64,000 nt of DNA. It comes from Trochalopteron elliotii. Taxonomy: Eukaryota; Chordata; Aves; Passeriformes; Leiothrichidae. Of the stretch, positions 13,701-24,622 are shown one piece after another. The translations under genes and the position numbers were made by a program. The notes beneath the pieces are model-generated. The model made no database searches. It saw nothing but the letters and a program-made list of their open reading frames with translations, and was not told where the DNA came from. Numbering within the stretch: the first letter of the stretch is position 1; every line of letters starts with the position of its first letter. The DNA lies in NCBI GenBank assembly GCA_024734555.1, contig JANPWX010000537.1, positions 1,512,682-1,576,681 on the forward strand, given 5' to 3'.

Positions 13701-15775
13701 TAGTTGTATGACAAAGTTAAGTGCCACCTTGAGCTTCGTAAGTCTGCCTGGGAGGGGCTCCTCTAGATGGCTTTTACAAGGTCAGATGAAAGATGAAGTT
13801 CATGGCCTGTAGATCTCAGGCTACAGAAAGCTGAAGGAGCTATGATGACTATCATAAAGCTGGATTATTTTAAGTAGGACAAAAAATGGAAAATGCAGGA
13901 CTGGTTTTTAACTGAGGGGGTCTCATATTTGTTTTCCTGAAGTGACTACCACAGCATAAGCTAAACAGCGAGTTAAAACCCGCTGTGGTGATAGGTGCTG
14001 CATTTGTGTGTCCATGCTCCTGCAGACTGCAGGTGTTAAGACAGTGAGGACAGTTTACATGGAGGTGCTGAGGAAGTGACTAGTACCAGCCTGCCTGCCT
14101 TTACTCCACCCACTGCCTCAACTGTTAAAAACACAAAGTGTTTTTACAGACATAAAGTAGTTTCTAAGGCTCTGGAAAATTTGTGCTAATTGCTGTGGTT
14201 TAACGTGTGTCTGACTCTGGCTGACTTATTCTGTACAAACAGCAAAATTATCTTTATTTCCTGAAGGTTTTTCTCCTCCCCAGCTGTTACTAGATAGATC
14301 TCATGTCTAATCTGTCCAAGCCTTTGTGCATACATGCAGACATGGCTTTGTTGTTGGTTTTTTATATGTAGAAACAAATTAAAGGTGTTTGTTGTTTTTT
14401 GCGTATCCCTTGCCCCCCAGTAGAGCTGATCTGTTCAGGCATCTGTAGCCATAGACATTGATACAAGTGTTAAAAAATGTCCCTTTTGTTTCAGTATAAG
14501 TCTTATAAAAAAGAATATGTATATTGCTTATTTTAGCATTTGGTGTCTTTTATCATGGATTTTTCAGGAAAGAAGTCACTGCCTTCCTTTGATGCTTATG
14601 TCTGCCTTGCTAAAAAAAAATTGTATACCAGGTTGTTCTTTTAGAAATCAAATCAATCGAGTTCTAGTTCTGCTCATTCAGTTTATTCTCGAGCTGCTTT
14701 ATATTCTTTCTCTGGACTGCCATTGATATTTTGTGCATGCACAACAGCATTATTTAAAATGTAGGTGTTGGAAGCTGATCAGACAGTTCAAACAGACTCT
14801 TCAACATCAGGGGCCTCCGGAATGGTGCATGTCTACTTCACTGGCATTTTGTCCATGAGCTTATTTGGGAAGTTTCAGCCAGGCTGGTGCTCAAGTGCCT
14901 GGTCTTTACGTGGCTGTGTGTTAAATGCTAGCTCCCACCTTTTTGTCATCCATCCAGACAGACCAAAGATAAATTTTAAGTGATGAAAGATGGAAAACAG
15001 AATTGCAGGTAGGGTTTAGAGTAGGTTGCCAAGTGCTAAACAGCCGTCTCCCCACCTGTTCTGCACTTACTGATTTTGTGTATGTGGCTTGTTGTAAATG
15101 AACCACAAGGTAAAGACTTCTAATGAGGCATACTAGGTAGAAGCAATTTAAGTACTTAAAATTTTTCTCTGTAAAGTGTTCTAGTGAGAGTAGTCTCAGC
15201 TGTGACATGCTTTTATGACAGATATTCATAAATGGAACAAAACATTTGCTGGTGTCTATCAAGGCAACATCTTAACTTTAGAGAGATTTGAAAGACAGAA
15301 TACAAGAAAACAAATTTGTATGATTACCAGCAAGTCACATTGAATTTCAGGGGCATAGGAATAGGTGTTCTGTTCTCGTGAGTCATCTCCTATGTCTGTT
15401 TTCATACTACATCTTTCTGCCTTGTCCCCTCTTGCACTTAACATGGTATAAATATTTGGGAGTGCAGTGACTTTTCCAGAATAGCTGCCTTGGTAGACAA
15501 GCCCTTGGCCTTTCCTTAGCTTACTACGTCTTCTAATGCTGAACAGCAGTGGCTAGGTCAGAAGAATTAAAAGAAGTTTGAATGTGAAGTAGTTTGCTGT
15601 GAATATACTTCTAATAACTAAATTTGCTCAATTTTATTGTAACAACTGCAGCTGAGAACAAGTAAGTGAACTTGAAATATGAGTGGGGCTTACTGTGTAT
15701 TTTTTAATTAAAAATAATTCTTATGAGAGGAAAAGGCAAGCGCCTGATTTATTGATGAATTTCTCAAGTATTTCT
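13701..15775. other. Intron sequence, nothing recognised
   Basis: Ordinary AT-leaning intron between the small GC patch and the first LTR. Open frames up to 113 codons (minus, 14921-15262) show no recognisable domain. Confidence 0.55.
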
Positions 15776-15780
15776 CTGTA

Positions 15781-16817
15781 TGTATTAGGTTTGCATGGCC
15801 AGGTTTTGGTAGCAGGAGGGCTACAGGGGTGGCTTCTTTGAGAAGCTGCCAGAAGATTCCAGTATGTCTGGCAGCCAATGCCAGCCAACTCCAGGGTGGA
15901 CCCACCACTGGCCAAGGCCAAGACAATCAGAAATGGAGGTAACACTTCTGTGGTAACAGATTTAAGAAGAGAAAAAAAAGTTACTGCACAGCAGTAATGG
16001 TGGCCAGAGAATAGTGGGGTGATAATATGTGAGAGGAACAACTCTGCAGACACCAAGGTCAGTGGAGAAGGAGGGGGAGGAGCTGCCCCAAGTGTTGGAG
16101 CAGAGATTCTTCTGCAGACCATGGTGGAGACCATTGTGAAGCAGCTGTGCCCCTGCAGCCCTTGGAGATCCATGGGGATATTAAGATCCACCTGCAGCCC
16201 ATGGAGGAAACCCACACTGGAGCAGGTGGAAGCCTGAGAGAACCTGTGGGAAATCTGTGCTGGACCAGGCTCTGAGCAGGGACCTGCAGACCCATGGAGA
16301 GAGGAGTCCATGCTGGAGCAGATTGCCTAGTAAGTCTTGTGACGTTGTGGAGGACCCACACTGGAACAGGCTGTACCTGAGGGATTGCACCCTGGGGAAG
16401 AGTGAACCTCTGTTTGGGGAGGACTGTTGCCCTTGGGAGGGACCCCACACCGGAGCAGGGGCAGGACTCCTCCGTGAGTGGTGGCAGAAACAACCTGTAT
16501 TGAACTGACCATAACACCCATTCCTTGTCTGCCTGTGCTGCTCTGGGGAGGAGATAGAGCTGGGAAGGAGAGAGGGGTGGGGGAAAGGTGTTTTTAAGAT
16601 TTATTTTACTTCTTGTCATCCTGCTCTGATTTTGGTAGTAATAAATTCAGTTAATATGCCCAAGTTGAGTCTTTTTTGTCTGTGATGGTATTTGGTGAGT
16701 GATCTCTCCCAGTCCTTAACTCATGAACCCTTTGTTTTATTTTCTCTGTCCTATGGAGGGGAGTGGTACAGCAGCCTTGGTGGGTGCCTGGCATCCAGCC
16801 AGGGTCAAACCACCGCA
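15781..16817 (+). mobile_element. Solo LTR of an avian endogenous retrovirus, with 5-bp target duplications
   Basis: The 1037-base element begins TGTATTAGG and ends ACCACCGCA (TG...CA). It is flanked directly by CTGTA on both sides (15776-15780 and 16818-16822), the signature of retroviral integration. A polyadenylation signal AATAAA at 16640-16645 and a T-rich stretch after it give the plus orientation; this orientation is an inference. The sequence matches, from memory, a GC-rich LTR family common in bird genomes. Five-base duplications fit ERVL-type (class III) elements, though not exclusively. No retroviral gene follows, so it is a solo LTR. The middle (about 16200-16460) holds degenerate copies of a CACACTGGAGCAG-like motif. 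Minus-strand open frames of 196 and 186 codons inside it are compositional artefacts. Confidence 0.85.
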
Positions 16818-16822
16818 CTGTA

Positions 16823-18036
16823 AACCAAGGGGTTTTATGTGTTCTTGATATTTCTGAGCAGTGTAGAGAGTTTTGTGAGTGCAACTGGACTGTGCTCCAG
16901 AAACTACACAGAACATAGAAGCCTCTGTGGTGAAGTCACTCAGCACTTCTAGTGTTACTTTAGGAAAGGTGTGGACAGATTTCTATTTTTTGGGGGGGGT
17001 TGTGTATTGTTGGGAAAGATGGGAAGGATGCTCTTACAGTGTGTTTTTTTTTTTTTTTTCTTGAGAATAGTTAATACCAGATGCAGGTTTAGAAAACAGT
17101 GGAAAATAACTTTAAATGAGCGGGTGACAGTTGTGATCTGCCCCTTCTTCCTTTCTAGTTAACTTTCTCATGTGAGTTTTTTACTTGGCTTGCCTTTTTA
17201 TACTCCTATGGATAGTCTTACTGTAATTCCAATTTTGAGTTTTTATAGTTCTTGACTTCAGCAGCATCTTACCATACTGACTGCTGCAAGTAAATGATGT
17301 GTTTAGGGAATGCCTGTCTTCTTGTACAGCTCTCAGTTTGTCCCTTATCTTACTGAATGGCTGCTTTTTTGCAGTTCTGCTCCTTTATTCTACAGACACT
17401 TGCAGTATCCTTTCTATTTTAACTCTCGTGTGGCATAAGCAATACTGATTTTTTTAATCTTATCATTTGTATTAAATGGCTACATCTCCCTCCACAGTCG
17501 TGTTTTTGGATAGGTGATAGTATTCATAAGGTATAAATAAGTGAACTACAATGCATAAAATAGATTACTTATTTCATATTCCTTGCCATTCCTAATATCA
17601 CATTTTGGTTGGTTAGTGAACCTAAAGAGGTTTCTTTTTCTGACTGTGCTGCAGCTATTCATGGAGGGAGAGAATTGCACTGAACTGAGTACAGCAGTGC
17701 TTAGATTTTGTGCTCAGTCTGTTACTCTGTATGGGGAGAGAAGAAAATGCAGTCGTTGTGTTTTAAATTTAGTATCTTCTAGTAATTTTGATGATTACTA
17801 AGATGCCTTTTCTGATTATAAATAAACCACATTGTTTAAAATATTTTTGACTAGACTGAATTATATCCCAAAATTGGAACAGGCTGAGGAGAGTTTGGGA
17901 AAGAAATTACCGTCAAGTTTTTGCATTCTTAACCGTAAATGGAAACAGAAGGGCTTTGACTGACCAGAAGCTTTAATTCTATAGCTCCTCTAGCTAATGT
18001 AAAACATTATATACTAAAAATCCTGTCAGACTTAGT
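16823..18036. other. Intron sequence with a T16 run, otherwise nothing recognised
   Basis: Ordinary intron. A homopolymer of T lies at 17044-17059; it is not preceded by a recognisable retroposon body on the minus strand. No gene or element identified. Confidence 0.5.
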
Positions 18037-18269
18037 TTGGCAGGCTTTGGGGGTTCTCTTGGAGGTCTGTAGGTAGTGGGAGGTGGCAAGCCATGCCGTC
18101 TAAAGCTCGTTCAGCAACCTGGGGAGCACTAAAAGCTGGATGAGTAAGTATTGGTGTCCTCTGGGACAAGCAAAAGAGGTAACCCAGCATCACTTTCACT
18201 GAGAGACTAAGGCCAAGCTGGCAGACACTTGAGGGTAACCATGGGCTGTTGCAAAGACAATATGAGGAG

Positions 18270-18320
18270 TTCAGGAACTGGACTTTGATGATCCTTGGGC
18301 ATCTTTGACTCTATGATTTC
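18270..18320 (+). mobile_element. Probable CR1 3'-end fragment
   Basis: The segment reads like the CR1 LINE 3' end: a GGACTTTGATGATCCTTGGG-like stretch followed by GACTCTATGATT, close to the CR1 ending TTGATGATCCTT...(ATTCTATG)n. The ~230 bases upstream (from ~18037) may be the decayed body of the same copy but are not clearly alignable by eye. Confidence 0.5.
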
Positions 18321-18854
18321 AAGCCATTGAAAGCAAAGTCTGAGGAATTCAGTGTCTTCCTTGCTCAAACTTCTAGGCAAAGGCTGCAGAGTTTGATGGT
18401 AGCTAGGTGGTTATTTGAACTAAGAAGGAGAGATTTCCGGGCAAAAACCCTAAATTTGGTCATTGATTTTGTATCTGTCCGAATGTATTTACTTCCATGG
18501 AATCAACTATCTGTACAGGTTACTTAAATTGCTTGAGAATCTTAATTCTTTTTATGTAGTTTTGTTAAGATTTATGAAATTAGGAGATAACATGTGGCAG
18601 ACAGGAAGGTCATTGAGTTGAAGTTCCTGATGTAGCTTAACAGGAACAAACCAGTGGTTTGATGTTCTGGGGTGTATCTTTGCCTTCCAAGAGCCTGTTT
18701 GCTTTCCTCTCTGTACCATGTGTCATCTGTCTTTGTGTGCGTGTTCCGTGAATTTTCACATTTGTGAGATGGAAATGAAACTCCTTCCACTGTCTGACTA
18801 ATAGACATGATGGATTTGGGTGTCACTTCTGATGTCTCATTCTGGGGCCAGAAT

Positions 18855-19200
18855 ACCTGTCCTGTGAGGAAAGGCTGAAAAGGCTGGGGTTGCTCAACCT
18901 GGAGAAGTCTCCAGGAGGACCTCATCAAGGGGGCTTATGAGTAAGATGGGACAAACTTTTTACCAGGGCCTGTAGTGACCGGAGAAGGAGCTGTTATTTT
19001 AAATTGAAAGATGGTAAGTTTAAATTGAATATAAGGATGACATTTTTACTGTGAGTGAGGGAGATACTGGGACAAGGCTGCCCAGAGAAGCTGTGGATTC
19101 CCCCTCCCTGTAAGTGTTCAAGGCCATGTTGGATGGGCTTTTGAGCAACATGGTTTAGTGGAAGGAGTCCCTGCCCATGGCAAGGTGGTGGACTCCTTGA
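18855..19200 (+). mobile_element. CR1 LINE fragment, 5'-truncated
   Basis: Runs through diagnostic CR1 3' landmarks in order: CCTGTGAGGAAAGGCTGA, a CTCAACCTGGAGAAG segment, a GGGGGCTTATGAG segment, GCCCAGAGAAGCTGTGGA, GTGTTCAAGGCCATGTTGGA, and CCTGCCCATGGCAAGG. The order and plus orientation match the CR1 3' region. The terminal octamer repeats are not clearly preserved, so the right end is decayed or lost. CR1 is the dominant LINE of birds and its copies are typically 5'-truncated, as here. Confidence 0.85.
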
Positions 19201-20684
19201 AAAATCTTCACAAACAAGGTACCAAAGTGTTTTACAGTTAGGGAAATGACAAATAATTGTGGATATTTGAAGTTTAATGTTGTAAAGTCATACACAGGAA
19301 TGTTTCACCTATAACAATATCTTCCTGTGTGTTGTGGTTTGACTGATTTGTATGATGTAGAGATTTGATGAATTTTTCCATTACACGTTTTCTCTAAAGC
19401 CATAAAAAAAGTATGCAATACTTGCTACATCTTTTATGAACTCAGAAGAGTCCATACTCTTGGAAGAGATTTCAAACAGTAGGTGTGTTTGAAAAATCCT
19501 GCTTCTCTATCTCCAGTTAATACATAGGGCTTTATTTTAGGTTAACAGGTTTTTGCCATGTACTTGTTTTCTTTCTTCTTTCTGTGCTTGATCTTACAGT
19601 TTTTAATCTTCAGCATCAAACAGAAGCAGAAACCTAACAAATCACTGTAGCTTTTTTTTCATTTGCAAATAAGGGAGGATCTCAGGAGCTTTTCGGTGTA
19701 TTCGTAACCATGTGTGATATATCCCCCATGAAGTTATGAATTCCATCTGCTGTATGAAAACCATTGATAATTGTAACTGGTGTTCTGGTTCACAAGAGTT
19801 CTGTCTCAGTACTGATGGGATACTTTGTGTACAGCCAGGGCCAGAGATTTTCTGGCACTGCAAGCCAGCAGTTGTTTTCTGCCAGCGAGACCCATGACTT
19901 TAGAACGTCTCCTTGTGCAGTTAGGTGGAAACCAGCCATGCTTATGAGCCAAGTTGAATTTCTGCTCTGTGAATTGTGTGAACCATACGAGAAATAGGAG
20001 ATCCCATACAGATGAGGTCTTTCATCCTAACAGATGAAAACAACAAGAGGCAAGAGGACTGCTGAGATTTGGGGTCTTGGGTAAACCCAAGGCTCTAAGG
20101 TGGGATGAGGTCCAACTTGCAGGATTTGTTTTTCAAGGTGTTTGTGACTAGAAACATTGTTCTCTTTAGCCACTTCCTTTGGATAGATTGCCCCATCTAA
20201 GTACGGGAGATCAGTGGCTCATCCATACTCCTTCTCTGGGAGACATCTGCAGGGCTGCAGGAAACTTGTTTTTTAGCTCTGAGTCTGAAACCACTGGACT
20301 CTGACAGGAATATGAGATGAGAGCTTGTTCATCAGCATGAATCAGGTCATCAGTATGTATCAGTTTACAAATAGGTTTTCTGAATGAATCTAATTACAAA
20401 AGTAACTGTGGACGTAGAATTGTTTTTCTTTTTTAATGTCTGTTTAATACTGCCATGGAATGTAGGTATCCTTGGGAGCTCTGTGGCCATGGAGATGAAT
20501 GTCCTTCTCTCAGCAGGTACTCAAACAGGCTCTGGTCTGTGCATGTGTAAGGTCTACCCAAAGGCATGGATCCTCTTTATTGCAAATACTGTCACGTGTG
20601 CTGTATTTTCTAATCCTGTTCTTTCCACTCAGTAAACCACAGTGTTAGCAGGACAACAAAAGCTGTAGCTTTCGAACATTAGAC

Positions 20685-21070
20685 TGTTCTGGTTCTGGCC
20701 AGGAGCAGGATTAATTTTTTGCAGTAGTTGGGATGGGAAATGGCCAGGCCCAAATGTTATTGAGCACCACCTCATGAGACTGCCAGAGGCAGGAGAACGG
20801 GAATCTGTTGTTCTTTGGGGGAGAAGGGGTTACTTTCTGTCCAGAAAAGGTAGGGAGGTGTAAATTGTTTTTTTGTCTTACACCTTTTGTTACTAATATT
20901 GTTGCTGTTACTGTTTTTTATTAATCTCATTGCTGTTTCCAGTAATTTTTTTTTATCTCAAACCATGATCTATGCCTTTAGTTCTTCCAGTTGAAGGTGG
21001 GGGGAGTGAGAGGCAGCTGTGTTTTCATTGGAGTACTAAACTGGAAAATACCATTTCTGAGCCATGATGC
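20685..21070 (+). mobile_element. Probable solo LTR of an avian endogenous retrovirus
   Basis: The element starts TGTTCTGGTTCTGGCCAGGA, a start shared by a widespread bird LTR group. It includes the familiar late segment TTTATCTCAAACCATGATC and a GGGGGGAGTGAGAGGCAGC-like stretch near 21000-21020. AGAC lies immediately before the start (20681-20684) and again at 21071-21074, which would place the right end at 21070. That end does not finish in a clean CA before the repeat, so the exact boundary and the 4-base duplication are tentative. No internal retroviral genes are present. Confidence 0.65.
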
Positions 21071-21074
21071 AGAC

Positions 21075-24000
21075 GTGCTCCATGATTCTGCCTGTGTTGC
21101 CTCTGTTAAGCAAATTTTAGAAAACAATGTGCTTATAACTGCCTTTAACCTCTTATTGGAGTTGAGAGAAAACGCTCAGTACAGGTCAGACCATTTTATG
21201 TTTTGACTGCCACTTAGTCTTTAAATTCCATACGGCATTATCCTGTTACATTTTTGTCTGAATGGTCTGACTTGCTCACAGTGATGTCAGCAGCAACTTG
21301 AATTAAAAATATGTGTTGGTGTTTGGTCATGAATTCATGGTTTCTGTCTAAGTTGTGTGTGTTTTGGAATAATTTTGTAGGAAAAATAGCAACGTTTCAC
21401 GTACAGCGTATTCCTACTTTGTTTAGTAGAAAGAACATAAAAATAAAAAGTCATGACAGTAAGCAAAGTCAAAGTAATAATTCAGCTAAAGGAACAAAGA
21501 AATGCACCAATTAAAGGAAACTTTATTTGCAGTAATTTGCAACTTACTTTTTCCTCAGCTGTGTGCAGTAAGATACATTTAGTCAATATAGTATCTCATT
21601 TCTTACAAAATCTCTTAAGTATAATGAAGATTTTCATCTGCTTTTATATTATATGGGAGGAGCAGTTTTGTACTAAATTGTAATGCAATAGTCAGAGAAC
21701 CAAGGAATATTATCTGTTGATGACAGAAATTGCCTACCCAGATTCATGGTGTAGGTCTATAACTTTGGCATTTATAAAAAACTTAATTTGCAAAATTTGA
21801 ACCTTACAATTTGAACCTGACACTTCAGAGCTGACATATATTCTCCCTTCCCACTGATACAAAATACATCTTTTTCAGTGGTGTGTGGGAAAAAGAGAAC
21901 AAACTAGAAGCACCAGTCATTTAACCTCATTTTCTGTGCATGTTTGATGTGCTTTTAAGAACAGGAAATGATGGTATAGGAGACTTTACCTTGTCTGAGA
22001 TAAAAAAAACCTTCTTTATGATAACAGGCCAGTTGCCATGAATGAGAATTTATTTCAGGAAGGCAATTTAGTTTTAGACCTATATTACCTCCTAATAAAT
22101 ATTAAATTTCACTTATTTGAAGACTTAGGTCTGTCATGCTCCTAACATGGACAACCTAATTTAAGTATTCATTTCAGTAGTTGATGTCACACTGAAATAG
22201 GGCGTACCTTCCAGACAGATCTCCAGCTGTTGACTAGTGCTAATGCAAAGAATCAGTCTTTATCTAAGTTTTTATTACAGCAGTTTTTTAGTATTGTTGA
22301 GATTTGAAATGTAGACCTGTGGACACTTGCTAATAGAAACTCATTGGGTTTTATTCTGTTGGTGTTGTAAATAATATTTTTTGTGAAGGGGTTGAAATGT
22401 TATGGAAATGATGACTTAAGAACATTTGTTTTAAAATATATTATGCTGCATTCTTATCCATGGATTTAAAAATAAATTGTCTACTGAGGAAAAAATGTTG
22501 GGCATGTTCCAATTTCACAACAAAAAGCGGGGGTGGGGTTAAATACTCTGTACTTGTGCTGAAAAAGAAAAGAGCAGAGATATTGGGTACAGGCATTTCA
22601 TGGAGACCAAAGAAGTCCATCTGCACATCTTGCATAAGAGAAAAGCTCCAAAGACTTTCTTCATATTTCTGAAAGTTGATGCAAGACTCAATATAATCAG
22701 AAAAGGAGAGTCAGTAGATGGAGTGGGATGAACTTCAGCAGATCAGTTCTCATTTTCATTTACATTTTTCTTTTTTTTTAATGATGCTCATTTGAATCTT
22801 ATTTATTTTGTGTACTCAGGTTGTGATACAGAGAATTGAGTTTGTCTGAGGGTAAAAAGCCATAATTTGGTATGTTCCATGTCAAATGTAACATGGGAAG
22901 AAACTCTTGTGAGTGCTGCAGGAGATGCTTTAGTACTTCAAGCTTCTAGCCTTTGGACATCATCCTTCAGCCTCTGGTTTTAATCCCAGACTTTTATGGT
23001 TTGTGTGATTTAAACAGGCATGAACATAAGACCTTTCTGTTCTCTGCAGCTTTCTCTTGACTATCAGCAATAGAAGACTTCGGTAACAAATGATGTGCAT
23101 GTAGGTCAGTGATGGACTGATGGTTAGTGATGGTTAGTGTCTCCAAAATGAAGATGTTCTCAATTTTCTTCTATATCATCATGCATCTAAATCCTGTTTT
23201 CAGAAGCGATGTGACTTCTAAGAAAAAGCCAATGGTACTTAAATAAAGAAGTTCCTAAACAACTTGAAAAATGTGCTTGAGTTTCTAAGCATTTCAGTGA
23301 CGTAGCTGAACCAATGTTCAAATAAATACATGTAGGTAAGACATGAAATGTTTTTTGAAATAGTAATAGCAGGGCAATTAACATGCCCTGTTCATGTTAA
23401 TTGTTTCAATCAGTCATGAAAGGATGACTGCAAGCAAAATCTATGTCCTCCATGCAGATAACATGGCATAGCTGGTTTTGATACCGTTGGACACTGCTTC
23501 TTTCCAGGCTGTAATTTCTGTCTGCAATACATTTTTTTTCTCAATAAAAATCTAGTGGCAGTAGATACAGTGAAACAAAGATATGTCTGAAGGTCCTTCT
23601 GAAATTAAAATATCTTTAAGCGGTGCTTTGGATTTTCTGAATAGCCAAACAAAACAGCATGAAATAATGCAAGAAAACACAAGGTGCCTTTGGGAAGTGA
23701 GTTAGGCCCATCTGGTTTGCAGGGGCTGATGGCTGCATCCTGGGACATGGACTCCTGCTTCATATCCATGATCTCTGCCTTGCCTGGCTCCTGGTCCATT
23801 GAATTGGCGAGAGCAGTGTCTAGTAGGGGAAGAAGCTTTGATCAAGGGCTGACCTGCAGTGATCTGAGCTAAAAAAAGGTGGATTGAATGCACCTGGTCA
23901 TGAGATAGGGCCGAGTCTCTGGTCTGTCTTAGCCCAGGCTAATACCCTGCCAGGGCCTCTGGGGGGTCCTCCTCATGCCTCCAAGTTTGCAAGCTTGTGT

Positions 24001-24562
24001 GGGCTTCCTTGGCAAAGTGTTGCTGAAGTTCATGCACTTCCATGAAATATGTTGATGCAATTGAAAATGCTGCCAGCAGAAAAATCCCTCCTTGCTCTTC
24101 TAGGGAGACAGTGAATGGGAGACTACTGAGCGATATTTATTAGAATTAGTCTTATAAACCTGTCATAGTGTAATTTATGCTTTCCTCTCTGCGCAGGCTA
24201 CAGCTTTCCTGCTGTAAAGATTGTGAGAAGACAGAGTGGTCCCAGACCGGAAAAAACCAAAAGTGTCTGTGAAATCTTGTACTCCTATGAATGCTGAGAA
24301 AGATGACTTGAAAAATACATAGGAAGAAAAATGACTGTGACCATCACACATATGAGAAATAGTCTAGTTCTTAAGAGGATATAAGCTTTGCCATATGTTA
24401 GGGAAACTGAGAAAAAAAGAGGAAAAATACTGAAAAAATATTTGAAAATGTTTATTTTTTAAAAAAGCAGTGACGTTTGCAGTGTTGTCTGCATGGCCAT
24501 CACCACATTCCCTTCCCACAGACAGATCTGTGAGACTGTAGAAATAAAGAAAGCACTTCAAA
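21075..24562. other. Intron sequence, nothing recognised
   Basis: AT-leaning intron with short chance open frames (up to 76 codons). No retroelement or RNA gene was recognised. A mild GC rise at 23680-24000 has no identified cause. Confidence 0.5.
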
Positions 24563-24622
24563 TTCTTCTTCAGTGTTTCTTTCTTCTTCTTTTCCTTACT
24601 TCTTTTTTTCTTTTCTCTTTTT
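24563..24622 (+). repeat. Polypyrimidine tract
   Basis: About 60 bases almost entirely of C and T (TTCTTCTT and TTTCTT units) with few interruptions. It is followed by TAACATTTTG rather than a clear splice-acceptor AG and exon. Treated as low-complexity sequence; the minus-strand open frame over it is lysine-rich and artefactual. Confidence 0.65.

Noticed and set aside
15721..16619. Minus-strand open frames of 196 and 186 codons
   Set aside because: Both lie within or overlap the solo LTR and arise from its GC-rich repeated motif. They are antisense to its polyadenylation signal and have no domain.
24563..24622. Polypyrimidine tract as the acceptor of a hidden exon
   Set aside because: No AG followed by a plausible coding segment and donor lies immediately downstream.
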